A stretch of DNA of 44,052 nt from Phycisphaeraceae bacterium (GTDB lineage Bacteria; Planctomycetota; Phycisphaerae; Phycisphaerales; Phycisphaeraceae): assembly GCA_028280965.1 (NCBI GenBank), contig JANQKT010000201.1, positions 1 through 44,052 of the forward strand, given 5' to 3'. The stretch's first letter is position 1. Every line of letters begins with the position of its first letter. Shown here piece by piece: positions 31,134 through 40,225 of this stretch. Under the pieces are notes generated by a model. It ran no database searches, had not been told where the DNA came from, and worked only from the letters and a program-made list of their open reading frames with translations. The translations under genes and the position numbers were made by a program.

Positions 31134-31208
31134 CTACCGCGTCGGCCTGCCACAGGGGGTTGTGGCGGTCGTGGTCGTGGTGGTCGTTGTGGCGGCGGTG
31201 TGACGCAT
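31134..31208 (-). CDS. Threonine-rich leader peptide of thrS
   Basis: A 24-codon frame starting at an ATG at 31208 and ending at TAG (31134-31136). The peptide begins MRHTAA, continues with eight consecutive threonines and ends ATTPCGRPTR. Twelve of 24 residues are Thr, encoded by a mixture of ACC, ACG and ACA, so it is not a simple DNA repeat. Codons 15-20 form the hairpin GCCACA/TGTGGC, placing the Thr run where a stalled ribosome would cover that hairpin and free the antiterminator. E. coli thrL has a comparable Thr/Ile-rich layout. No strong ribosome-binding site is present, and the predicted RNA 5' end is only about ten bases upstream. Confidence 0.8.
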   Translation of the reverse strand: MRHTAATTTTTTTTATTPCGRPTR

Positions 31209-31224
31209 AGCGGTGTCCGGACAA

Positions 31225-31252
31225 AGCGTACATCGGTTTGATCGGCTGTCAA
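31225..31252 (-). promoter_or_regulatory. Sigma-70 promoter of the thrS leader
   Basis: TTGACA (31252 to 31247 on the minus strand) is a perfect -35. TACGCT (31230 to 31225) is a weak -10 with a 16-base spacer. Transcription would begin near 31218, about ten bases before the leader-peptide ATG. This places the alternative His-rich frame start (31233) outside the transcript. Confidence 0.6.
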
Positions 31253-31550
31253 GGACAGGCGGGCCGGTGATCAGGGGGATCGGAGCCGTGCTGGATATGG
31301 CCTTGGCACCCCTCTACTTTGGATTGCTCCGTTCTGGCCGCCTCTGTTGGGCTTTCAAAGATCGGGTTTGGTTTCGTGGCGGGCGGGCTTTCCCCCCTGC
31401 TTTTCGGACCTTCCGGGGGTCGTTACAATCTCCGCCCCCGTTTGCGTTGGATGAACGCGCGCTTCGCCGATGGGAAGTGGACGATAGGGCCGTACCGCAT
31501 CCGCTGGATAGACGCCGAGTCGACACGGTCCGAGAACTGAGACAACCATC

Positions 31551-33728
<2,178 letters not shown>

Positions 33729-33758
33729 TCTCCTGACGCTCCGCTACCATACGCGGAC

Positions 33759-35072
33759 ATGAACACGGCGACCCCCATTCAATCTGTATCCGGTCTGCCC
33801 CTGCCCCTCTCGCGCGCCGTCCGCGACGCGGCGCCCCAGCCGTTCAGCGAGCTGGTGGACCTGCAGTTTGATCGGCCGGGCCTGATCTCGCTCGCCGCCG
33901 GGCTGGTGGATTACGACACGCTGCCGGGCGCTGGCATCGCGCCGCTTGTCGCCGACCTGCTCGCCGACGCCGACAGCGCCAAGGCCGCGCTGCAGTACGG
34001 CCCGACGGTCGGTTTCCCCGCGTTCCGTCAGCAGCTCTACGACCACCTCGCGGCGCTCGATAACGCATCGCCGGGTGACTACCCCGGCACGCCGGACGAT
34101 TTAGTTGTGACGACCGGCAGCCAGGAGCTGTTGAACCTCATCGGCGATTCGCTCTTGGACCGCGGCGACATCGTCATCGCCGGCTGGCCGAGCTACTTCG
34201 TCTACATGACCGCGCTGACCACCTTCGGCGCGACGATCCGCGGGGTCGATCTCGACGAGCACGGCCTGGTCCCGGAGAAGCTCGACCGGCTCTTGTCGGG
34301 CCTGTACGCCGCGGGGCAGATGCGCCGCGTCAAGTTCGTGTACGTGGTCAGCTACCACCAGAACCCGACGGGCATCACGCTGAGTACCGGGCGTCGGCGG
34401 CAGCTCTTCGACATCGTCCGCCACTACTCCGAGAAGTCCGGCCAGCGGATCCTGATCGTCGAGGATGCGGCCTACCGCGAGCTGACGTATGAAGGCGACC
34501 CGCCGGCGTCGATCAAGTCGCTGGACACCGAAAACCAGTACGTCGCGCTCTGCCAGACGTTCTCTAAGCCTTTCAGCCCGGGGCTCAAGACGGGCTACGG
34601 CCTGCTGCCCGCGGGGCTGGTCGACCCGGTCAAGCTGTGCAAGGACGGGCGGGACTTCGGCTCAAGCAACTTCAACCAGCACGTGATCAGCCGGGCGATG
34701 ACCGCCGGCGTGTACGACGAGCAGGTCGGGGTGCTGCGCAAGGCCTACGCCCAGAAGATCAACGCGGCGCTCGAAGCGCTCGGCGAGCACCTCGGCGGCG
34801 TCGATGGCATCACCTGGACCGTGCCGACCGGCGGGCTGTACGTCTGGCTGACCCTGCCTGAGTCCATCGACACCGGCCGACAAGGCCCGCTGTTTGAACG
34901 CGCGCTCGACGAAGGCGTGCTCTACGTCCCCGGCGACTACTGCTACCCCAACGACCCGACACGCGAAACCCCGAAGCACCTGATCCGGTTGGCCGTCGGC
35001 GTGCCGAACACCGAGCAGATCCAAGAGGGCGTCGCGCGGCTGGGCAAGGCGGTACGCCAGGCCTTGGATTAA
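33759..35072 (+). CDS. PLP-dependent aminotransferase, class I/II (2-aminoadipate/MocR-like)
   Basis: A 437-residue fold-type I aminotransferase. The N-terminal part has ISLAAGLVDYDTLP and LQYGPTVGFPAFRQQL, as in the LysN/2-aminoadipate transaminase group. VYVVSYHQNPTGITLS holds the conserved Asn-Pro, VEDAAYRELTYEG the Asp-x-x-Tyr that contacts PLP, and QTFSKPFSPGLKTGY the Schiff-base Lys (about 272). A C-terminal PTGGLYVWLTLP is typical. It lacks the GntR helix-turn-helix of MocR proteins. Substrate unknown, probably an aromatic or branched amino acid or 2-aminoadipate. It starts 30 bp after hppA on the same strand and is probably co-transcribed. It converges with a small membrane-protein gene 8 bp after its stop. 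Confidence 0.88.
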   Translation: MNTATPIQSVSGLPLPLSRAVRDAAPQPFSELVDLQFDRPGLISLAAGLVDYDTLPGAGIAPLVADLLADADSAKAALQYGPTVGFPAFRQQLYDHLAALDNASPGDYPGTPDDLVVTTGSQELLNLIGDSLLDRGDIVIAGWPSYFVYMTALTTFGATIRGVDLDEHGLVPEKLDRLLSGLYAAGQMRRVKFVYVVSYHQNPTGITLSTGRRRQLFDIVRHYSEKSGQRILIVEDAAYRELTYEGDPPASIKSLDTENQYVALCQTFSKPFSPGLKTGYGLLPAGLVDPVKLCKDGRDFGSSNFNQHVISRAMTAGVYDEQVGVLRKAYAQKINAALEALGEHLGGVDGITWTVPTGGLYVWLTLPESIDTGRQGPLFERALDEGVLYVPGDYCYPNDPTRETPKHLIRLAVGVPNTEQIQEGVARLGKAVRQALD

Positions 35073-35080
35073 GTCACCGA

Positions 35081-35299
35081 TTACCCCGGCTCGCCATACT
35101 TGGCGTTGTAGATCGTCATCGCGACAAAGCTGATGATCAATCCGATCAGGATATTGACGAAGGGGATCGGGATGGTGGCGGCGCAGCCGAAGCACAACGC
35201 AAAGGTTATTGCGCCCCAGACCAGGCCGGACAGCCTCTCGATTTCAGCAACCCGGTACATCAAAACCGTACAGCCAGCGATCACGATCCATCCAAGCAT
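35081..35299 (-). CDS. Small two-helix membrane protein
   Basis: A 72-residue protein unknown to me. Hydrophobic segments at about 1-14, 24-40 and 45-62 (LGWIVIAGCTVLMY, VWGAITFALCFGCAATIPIP, VNILIGLIISFVAMTIY) leave little outside the membrane. The C-terminus is YNAKYGEPG. AAGGAG eight bases before the ATG at 35299 is one of the best ribosome-binding sites in the window, supporting expression. Its stop is 8 bp from that of the aminotransferase. Confidence 0.72.
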   Translation of the reverse strand: MLGWIVIAGCTVLMYRVAEIERLSGLVWGAITFALCFGCAATIPIPFVNILIGLIISFVAMTIYNAKYGEPG

Positions 35300-35484
35300 G
35301 GTTGGGCTCCTTTGAGAAGAATGTAACAAGCCAGTGATCTACGAAGAGGCGAATCCAACGCTTCGGTTTCTCAGGGTCGGGAGGTATCGCATTGATTTGA
35401 CCGTCAGCGCTCTCTCGTCCGTACCCCGGTCATTCTTTTTCGGGTCATCCGGTGGGTGGACGTATTCCCGCATATCATGCCCGC

Positions 35485-35724
35485 ATGCAGCAGATCAAAC
35501 TCTTTGTCGGCCGGGAAGACCACGCCGGGGAGCTCGAATCGGAAGTCAACCAATGGGTCGCCGAGTCGGGCGTGAAGGTGCTGTCCATCTCGGGCAACAT
35601 CGCGCCCCAGTCGGTCCTGCCGAGCAAGGACAGCGGGGCGGGGAACCTCTCGGCCGGCAACGCGATCGGCCGCCGTTTTGCGCCGTCGGACATCCTCGTG
35701 ATCGTGACGTACGAGAAGGGCTGA
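35485..35724 (+). CDS. Small conserved-looking cytoplasmic protein
   Basis: A 79-residue protein with no signal or membrane segment. The pattern is FVGREDHAGELESEVNQWVAESG followed by a strand (KVLSISGNIAPQSV) and a C-terminal strand (DILVIVTYEKG). It reads like a small alpha/beta unit. From memory, unchecked, proteins with an EVN.W...GNIAPQS pattern recur in planctomycetes. Function unknown. The ATG at 35485 lacks a clear ribosome-binding site. It precedes trmB by 142 bp, with a paired inverted repeat between. Confidence 0.65.
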   Translation: MQQIKLFVGREDHAGELESEVNQWVAESGVKVLSISGNIAPQSVLPSKDSGAGNLSAGNAIGRRFAPSDILVIVTYEKG

Positions 35725-35739
35725 GGACGTGTACCAGAA

Positions 35740-35833
35740 GGTGGGGTGGGCATCTTGCCCGCCGTTCGAGTGCAGCTCGGATCAATACTGTTCAGGGCTT
35801 GGTCGTGACGGCAGGCTGGAAGCCTACCCCACC
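35740..35833. repeat. Paired inverted hairpin element upstream of trmB
   Basis: Arms 35740-35765 and 35808-35833 (26 bases) are inverted copies differing at about five positions. Each arm begins GGTGGGGT and folds: GGGC-ATCTT-GCCC in one, AGGC-TTCCA-GCCT in the other. The outer stem pair changes G-C to A-T with pairing kept. Spacer 42 bp. Confidence 0.78.
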
Positions 35834-35857
35834 TAAGGCACCTAAGGCACCTGAGGA
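35831..35857 (+). repeat. Three tandem 9-bp repeats before trmB
   Basis: ACCTAAGGC occurs twice, then ACCTGAGGA. The last copy supplies GAGGA, the ribosome-binding site nine to ten bases before the trmB ATG. Copy-number change would shift spacing between the upstream hairpin pair and the start codon. Confidence 0.7.
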
Positions 35858-35866
35858 ACCCAGGCG

Positions 35867-36547
35867 ATGGGCAAGGGCCTGACACGCAAGAAGCAGCTGG
35901 ACGCCGCCGGCTTCGGCCGGGACCAGGACGAGCTGCCGGAGATCGGCGCCGGCTACCTTGACCCGCGCGCGTGGTTCGGCTTCGAACCGTGGGAGGGTGG
36001 AGGTGCAGACGAGCGCACGCTGGAGATCGAGCTCGGCTCGGGCAAGGGCACGTTCCTCGCGCAGGAAGCGCCGCTGCACCCGGGCACGCTGTTTATCGGT
36101 ATCGAGTGGGCCAGCCAGTTTTACCGTTATGCCGCGGACCGGATGCGCCGGCTCGATCTGGGCAACGTGCGGATGCTGCACGCCGACGGGGTCGTGTTCA
36201 TCCGCCACTTCGTGCCCGACGCGTGCGTGAGCACGTTCCACTGGTACTTCCCCGATCCCTGGCCGAAGGCGCGGCACCACAAACGCCGGACGTTCCAGGA
36301 GTCTTTCTTACGCAACGAGCTCTGCCGCGTGCTCGTCCCGGGGGGGCGGATCCGCGTCGCAACGGACCACCTCGACTACTGGCAGTGGATGACCGAGCAC
36401 GCACGGGCGGTGTCGGACCTGTACGACACCGAACCGTTCGAGCCGCCGAAGTCCGCGGGCGAGGGCGAGCTGGTGGGGACCAACTTCGAGCGCAAGTACC
36501 GCAAGCAAGGGCGGGAGTTCAACGGGATGGTGCTGGTAAAGAAGTGA
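35867..36547 (+). CDS. trmB: tRNA (guanine-N7-)-methyltransferase
   Basis: Methylates G46 in the tRNA variable loop using SAM. The 226-residue length fits the family. SAM motif I is LEIELGSGKGTFLAQEA (about 51-67). The family signature is FHWYFPDPWPKARHHKRR (about 124-141), where Asp, Pro, Trp and Lys shape the guanine pocket. TNFERKYRKQGREF (about 205) is the typical C-terminal motif. The start at 35867 has GAGGA upstream. A strong hairpin follows the stop at 36561-36594. Flanking genes are unrelated. Confidence 0.95.
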   Translation: MGKGLTRKKQLDAAGFGRDQDELPEIGAGYLDPRAWFGFEPWEGGGADERTLEIELGSGKGTFLAQEAPLHPGTLFIGIEWASQFYRYAADRMRRLDLGNVRMLHADGVVFIRHFVPDACVSTFHWYFPDPWPKARHHKRRTFQESFLRNELCRVLVPGGRIRVATDHLDYWQWMTEHARAVSDLYDTEPFEPPKSAGEGELVGTNFERKYRKQGREFNGMVLVKK

Positions 36548-36560
36548 AAGAGGGCGGTAT

Positions 36561-36594
36561 CCCACGGCATGCCTCCGAGCAGGCACGCCGTGGG
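36561..36594 (+). terminator. Long hairpin after trmB
   Basis: CCCACGGC/GCCGTGGG (8 bp), one mismatch, then TGCCT/AGGCA around a 6-base loop. It lies 13 bp after the trmB stop. There is no T-run, so it may be a factor-assisted terminator, an RNA-stabilising hairpin, or another dispersed palindrome. Confidence 0.5.
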
Positions 36595-36667
36595 CTTGGG
36601 GCCGTTGTTCTCGGGTTTGAGTACACTATGCCGACCCAACCACCACCCCTGCACGGGAGACGACCGG

Positions 36668-37150
36668 ATGAAGACCAGGACCTGGAAAACGCTTGTGACC
36701 GCCGCGCTGCTCGGCCCGGCGCTCGTGCTCGTCGGCTGCAAGAGCGACGGCGGATCGGGATCGGAAGCTCCCGCCCCCGCGCCCACCCTCGCCCAGCCGG
36801 TGGAGATGATCGAGAGCGTCAACGGCGACTCGCCCGCCCTCAAGAGCATCGGCGCGATGCTCATCAAGACCCAGGCCCAGTACGACGCGCTCGGCGACGC
36901 CGACATCTTCCCCGGCGGGCTCGACTTCACCAAGCACGACCTGGTCATCGTCGCGCTCGGTGAACAACCCACCGGCGGGTATTCCATCGACATCACCTCG
37001 ATCCAACGCGTCGGCGACGAGCTGGCGATCAGCGGCAACGCGACCCGGCCCGGCGAGGGCGACGCCGTCACCCAGGCCATCACCTACCCCTACGACGCGG
37101 TGATCATCCCCAACACCGACGCGAAGACGGTCGTGCCGTATATCGATTGA
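36668..37150 (+). CDS. Lipoprotein with PrcB-like C-terminal domain
   Basis: A 160-residue lipoprotein. The signal ends in lipobox LVGC (Cys24), followed by a Ser/Gly/Pro/Ala linker (25-45). The C-terminal half has HDLVIVALGEQPTGGYSIDI (about 97-116), the core of the PrcB domain. In spirochaete PrcA/PrcB complexes that domain belongs to a protease-associated subunit. No subtilisin-like PrcA gene is adjacent, so a protease partner is unproven. GGGAG eight bases before the ATG at 36668 decides the start. A hairpin terminator follows at 37185. Confidence 0.78.
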   Translation: MKTRTWKTLVTAALLGPALVLVGCKSDGGSGSEAPAPAPTLAQPVEMIESVNGDSPALKSIGAMLIKTQAQYDALGDADIFPGGLDFTKHDLVIVALGEQPTGGYSIDITSIQRVGDELAISGNATRPGEGDAVTQAITYPYDAVIIPNTDAKTVVPYID

Positions 37151-37184
37151 TGCTTCGTGCCCCGATCTGTTGACCCTCGTTCAG

Positions 37185-37205
37185 CGCCCCGCCCACCGCG
37201 GGGCG
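37185..37205 (+). terminator. Hairpin terminator after the PrcB-like gene
   Basis: CGCCCCGC and GCGGGGCG pair perfectly (8 bp) around CCACC, followed by TTGTCATT. It lies 34 bp after the stop. The T-content of the tail is modest. Confidence 0.6.
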
Positions 37206-37316
37206 TTGTCATTACTGGCGGCGGCTTGCACGGGCCGATTGAAGGGGTGTGCACTTGGAAGAAAAACCAGTCTCGGGATTAAAGCGTCTCGCGTCATCTA
37301 TTGTAGAGCTCGGGCT

Positions 37317-37339
37317 CCTTCTCCCTTCTAGGGAGAAGG
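37317..37339. repeat. Perfect 9-bp hairpin before the TIGR03087-type gene
   Basis: CCTTCTCCC-TTCTA-GGGAGAAGG at 37317-37339, 25 bp before the ATG at 37365. Inverted GGGAGAAGG repeats are common dispersed elements. It could also act as a leader hairpin. Confidence 0.5.
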
Positions 37340-37364
37340 GGCCAAGGCAGGCTTGTCAGACAAG

Positions 37365-38633
37365 ATGCAAGTTACTCTGAATCAATCTGACAAGATACGC
37401 CCACGCGTGCTGATGCTGACGCACCGTGTGCCCTGCCCGCCGGACCGGGGCGATCGCATCCGCTCGTACCACCTGCTGCGCGCGCTGGCCGAGCGGTTTG
37501 ACGTGACCCTCGCCGCGGTCGCCGACGAGCCGGTGTCTGATACCGCGCTTCACGGGCTCGAATCCTTAACCAGCCAAGTGCTGCTGTCGCGCGCCCGGCC
37601 GATGCACCGCCGAGCCTCGGCGGCGCGGGCGATGCTCACCGGCCAGGCGATCACCCCCGCGGCGATGCACGCCCGCCGTCTCGCCCGCCGTCTTGTGACG
37701 CTGCACCGCCGCGACCCGTTCGACACCGTGCTGACCTACTGCACGGGGATGACCGGCTACACCCAGGCGTTGCGTGCGGCGTGCCCCGATCGGCCGTTCC
37801 GGCATGTGCTGGACCTGGTCGACGTGGACAGCCTGAAGTGGCAGCGCTACGCCGAGGAGGCCCGCGGCCCGATGCGCCTGGTCTACGCCGCCGAGGCCCG
37901 CCGGCTGCGCGCGGTGGAGGCCGGGCGGGTCGTGCCCTTCGACGCGGTGACAGTCATCAGCGCGCACGAAGCCGGGCGCTACGCCGAGTCGGTCACGACC
38001 GAGCATCGGCCGGTTGTGGTCGGCAACGGCGTGGACCTGGAGCGGTTTTATCCCGCCTATCAGGATGAGCGCGATGGCCGCGACCCGGTTCTGGTCTTCA
38101 CCGGCGTCATGTCGTACAAGCCCAACGCCGATGCCGCGGTCTGGTTCGCGCGCGGGGTGATGCCGCGCGTGCGTGCCGCCGTGCCCGAAGCGCGCTTCGA
38201 TATCGTGGGCAAGTCGCCCTCGCCCAGGGTGCGGGCCCTGGGTGAATTGCCGGGCGTGCGCGTGGTCGGCGCGGTAGACGACACGGCCGAGTATCTGCGC
38301 CGATCGGCGGTCGCGGTCGCGCCGATGCGGATCGCGCCCGGCGTGCAGAACAAGGTGCTCGAGGCGATGGCCTGCGGCCTGCCGGTCGTCTGCTCGTCGC
38401 CCGCGGCGGGTGGGATCGATGCCGAGCCCGGCCGGGACCTGCTGGTTGCGGATAGCGAGGCCGACACCGCGGCGCTGTGCGTCCGGCTGCTGTTGAACAC
38501 CGACGAGCGCGCTGCGATCGGTGCCGCGGCGCGCCGTCAGGCCGAAGCGCGGTATCGTTGGCCCGCCGCGGCCGCGCCGATGCTTGACCTGCTTGATCCC
38601 ACCCACCCACCCGCGATGATCAGGACCGCATGA
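37365..38633 (+). CDS. Glycosyltransferase, PEP-CTERM/exosortase-associated (TIGR03087 type)
   Basis: A 422-residue GT-B glycosyltransferase probably used in the exopolysaccharide system that accompanies PEP-CTERM protein sorting. The N-terminus RVLMLTHRVPCPPDRGDRIRSYHLLRAL (in part, about 14-41) is the hallmark of this family, as is DLVDVDSLKWQRYA (about 155). The donor half has VFTGVMSYKPNADAAVWFA, FDIVGKSPSP and PMRIAPGVQNKVLEAMACGLPVV. The PEP-CTERM protein at 5444 fits the association. No exosortase gene is in view. The TTG at 37353 would add four residues, and the ATG at 37365 is preferred. Its stop overlaps the pyruvate kinase start by four bases (ATGA). Confidence 0.85.
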   Translation: MQVTLNQSDKIRPRVLMLTHRVPCPPDRGDRIRSYHLLRALAERFDVTLAAVADEPVSDTALHGLESLTSQVLLSRARPMHRRASAARAMLTGQAITPAAMHARRLARRLVTLHRRDPFDTVLTYCTGMTGYTQALRAACPDRPFRHVLDLVDVDSLKWQRYAEEARGPMRLVYAAEARRLRAVEAGRVVPFDAVTVISAHEAGRYAESVTTEHRPVVVGNGVDLERFYPAYQDERDGRDPVLVFTGVMSYKPNADAAVWFARGVMPRVRAAVPEARFDIVGKSPSPRVRALGELPGVRVVGAVDDTAEYLRRSAVAVAPMRIAPGVQNKVLEAMACGLPVVCSSPAAGGIDAEPGRDLLVADSEADTAALCVRLLLNTDERAAIGAAARRQAEARYRWPAAAAPMLDLLDPTHPPAMIRTA

Positions 38634-40141
38634 ACACCACCGCCCCCCCGATCCTGACCAAGATCATCGCGACGCTCGGCCCGGCCTCCGCCGACGTCGC
38701 CACGCTCTGCCGGATGATCGAAGAAGGCGTCCGTGTTGTGCGGATCAATTTCTCGCACGGCAAGCTCGAGGACTTCGAACGCATGCTCAACATCGCCCGC
38801 GAGGCGTCGGACACGCTCGGCGAGCCCGTCGCGGTGCTCGGCGACCTGTGCGGGCCCAAGATCCGATGCCTCGGCGTCACCGGCGGGACGCTCGAACTCC
38901 AGCCCGGCGACACCGTCCACTTCGTCAAGCAGCCCGTTGACGCCGAGCGCGACCCCAAGACCGGCGTCGTCACGATCGGCACAACCTTCCCCGACATCAT
39001 CGACGACGCCGAGCCCGGACACCGCCTGCTGATCAACGACGGCGCGATCCGCATGCTCATCACCGACGAGACGACCGGCGATGACGCCAGGCTCATCTGC
39101 TCGGTCACCGTCGGCGGGACGCTGTCGCCCAAGAAGGGCATCAACCTGCCCGACTCGGACCTCAATGCGCCGTCCCTGACCGACTGGGACCAAGAGTGCG
39201 CCCGCTTCGCGCTGGAGAAAGGTTTTGATTACCTCGCGCTGAGCTTTGTCCGCAAGGCCGACGACGTCGCTGAGCTGAATCGGCTGCTGCACAACCACAC
39301 GAGCACCCACCCCGAGCTGTGCGAGCGCAGGCGCACCCCGATTATCGCGAAGATCGAGATGCCCCAGGCGATCCGCGAACTGGACGGGATCATCGACTCG
39401 GCGGATGGCGTGATGGTCGCACGAGGGGACCTGGGCGTGGAGATGGACCTGGCGCAGGTGCCCATCCTTCAGAAGCAGATCATCCAGACCGCGCACGACC
39501 ACGGCAAGCCGGTGATCGTCGCGACGCAGATGCTCGAGTCGATGATCACGGCCGCCGCGCCGACCCGCGCCGAGGTCAGCGACGTCGCCAACGCGATCCT
39601 CGATGGCGCGGATGCGACGATGCTGTCCGGCGAGACGGCGGTGGGCAAGTTCCCCGTCCCGACGGTGCACTACATGGCCCACACCGCGCGCTCGGCCGAG
39701 CGGCACCTGGCCAGCGACCTCTTGCGCGCAACCAAGCCGCCCAAGCACGCGCGGGCGACGAAGGACCGGCCGGCGGCGCTGGCGCACGGCGTGTCGGTCA
39801 TGGTCAAGGACCTGCACGCCAAGTGCGTCGTCATGTGGACCACGACCGGCGGCGGGGTGCGGTACATGAGCCAGAACCGCCTGGCCGTGCCGATCGTCGC
39901 GCTGTGCGAGAAGCCGGAGGTGCTGCGGCAGATGGCCCTGATGTTCGGTGTGCGCCCGGTCTACGCGCTGACCCCCAGCGACACGCGGCTGGTGCTCGAC
40001 GCCGCCGACCAGATCTTGCTCGACCACGGCTGGGCGGAGCGCGGCGACCCAATCCTGGTCGCGCGCGGCTTCCCGATGGGCGTCGCCGGCACGACCAACA
40101 CCGTGCAGGTGCACTACGTCGGGGATGTGTGCCGGATATAG
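38630..40141 (+). CDS. pyk: Pyruvate kinase
   Basis: Last step of glycolysis: phosphoenolpyruvate and ADP to pyruvate and ATP. The 503-residue cytoplasmic enzyme has KIIATLGPAS (11-20), RINFSHG (39-45), the active-site signature IIAKIEMPQA (about 238-247, catalytic Lys), MVARGDLGVEM (about 263), IVATQMLESM and MLSGETAVGKFP. The C-terminal domain (about 370-503) is normal length. The ATG overlaps the glycosyltransferase stop as ATGA, so translation is probably coupled. The pairing of a surface-glycan enzyme with a glycolytic enzyme is odd and may reflect only gene packing. It converges with the GspK-like gene, with a terminator between. Confidence 0.96.
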   Translation: MNTTAPPILTKIIATLGPASADVATLCRMIEEGVRVVRINFSHGKLEDFERMLNIAREASDTLGEPVAVLGDLCGPKIRCLGVTGGTLELQPGDTVHFVKQPVDAERDPKTGVVTIGTTFPDIIDDAEPGHRLLINDGAIRMLITDETTGDDARLICSVTVGGTLSPKKGINLPDSDLNAPSLTDWDQECARFALEKGFDYLALSFVRKADDVAELNRLLHNHTSTHPELCERRRTPIIAKIEMPQAIRELDGIIDSADGVMVARGDLGVEMDLAQVPILQKQIIQTAHDHGKPVIVATQMLESMITAAAPTRAEVSDVANAILDGADATMLSGETAVGKFPVPTVHYMAHTARSAERHLASDLLRATKPPKHARATKDRPAALAHGVSVMVKDLHAKCVVMWTTTGGGVRYMSQNRLAVPIVALCEKPEVLRQMALMFGVRPVYALTPSDTRLVLDAADQILLDHGWAERGDPILVARGFPMGVAGTTNTVQVHYVGDVCRI

Positions 40142-40147
40142 GCCCAA

Positions 40148-40183
40148 CAAAAAGCGAGCCGTCCGGTGGTGGGATCGGACGGC
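40148..40183 (-). terminator. Intrinsic terminator of the GspK-like gene
   Basis: On the minus strand GCCGTCCG and CGGACGGC (40158-40165 with 40176-40183) form a perfect 8-bp stem with a 10-base loop, followed by TCGC and TTTTT. It lies 42 bp after the stop at 40226. In the plus direction the A-run precedes the stem, so it serves pyk less well. Confidence 0.8.
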
Positions 40184-40225
40184 CCGCGTGGGTGGGGTCT
40201 GGGTTGTTGAGTCAATCCATATGGA

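Noticed and set aside
31142..31203. Valine-rich reading on the plus strand over the same DNA
   Set aside because: No start codon or ribosome-binding site, no T-run terminator in that direction, and no branched-chain amino acid gene downstream. It is the complement of the Thr codons.
30523..31233. His-rich frame upstream of thrS (MYALSGHRY, then many His)
   Set aside because: It is another frame of the Thr run. Its ATG overlaps the predicted -10, it has no stop before the terminator, and the gene downstream is thrS, so the Thr frame is the meaningful one.
38537..40150. 537-residue open frame opposite pyruvate kinase
   Set aside because: Antisense to a clearly conserved enzyme, with no motif of its own.
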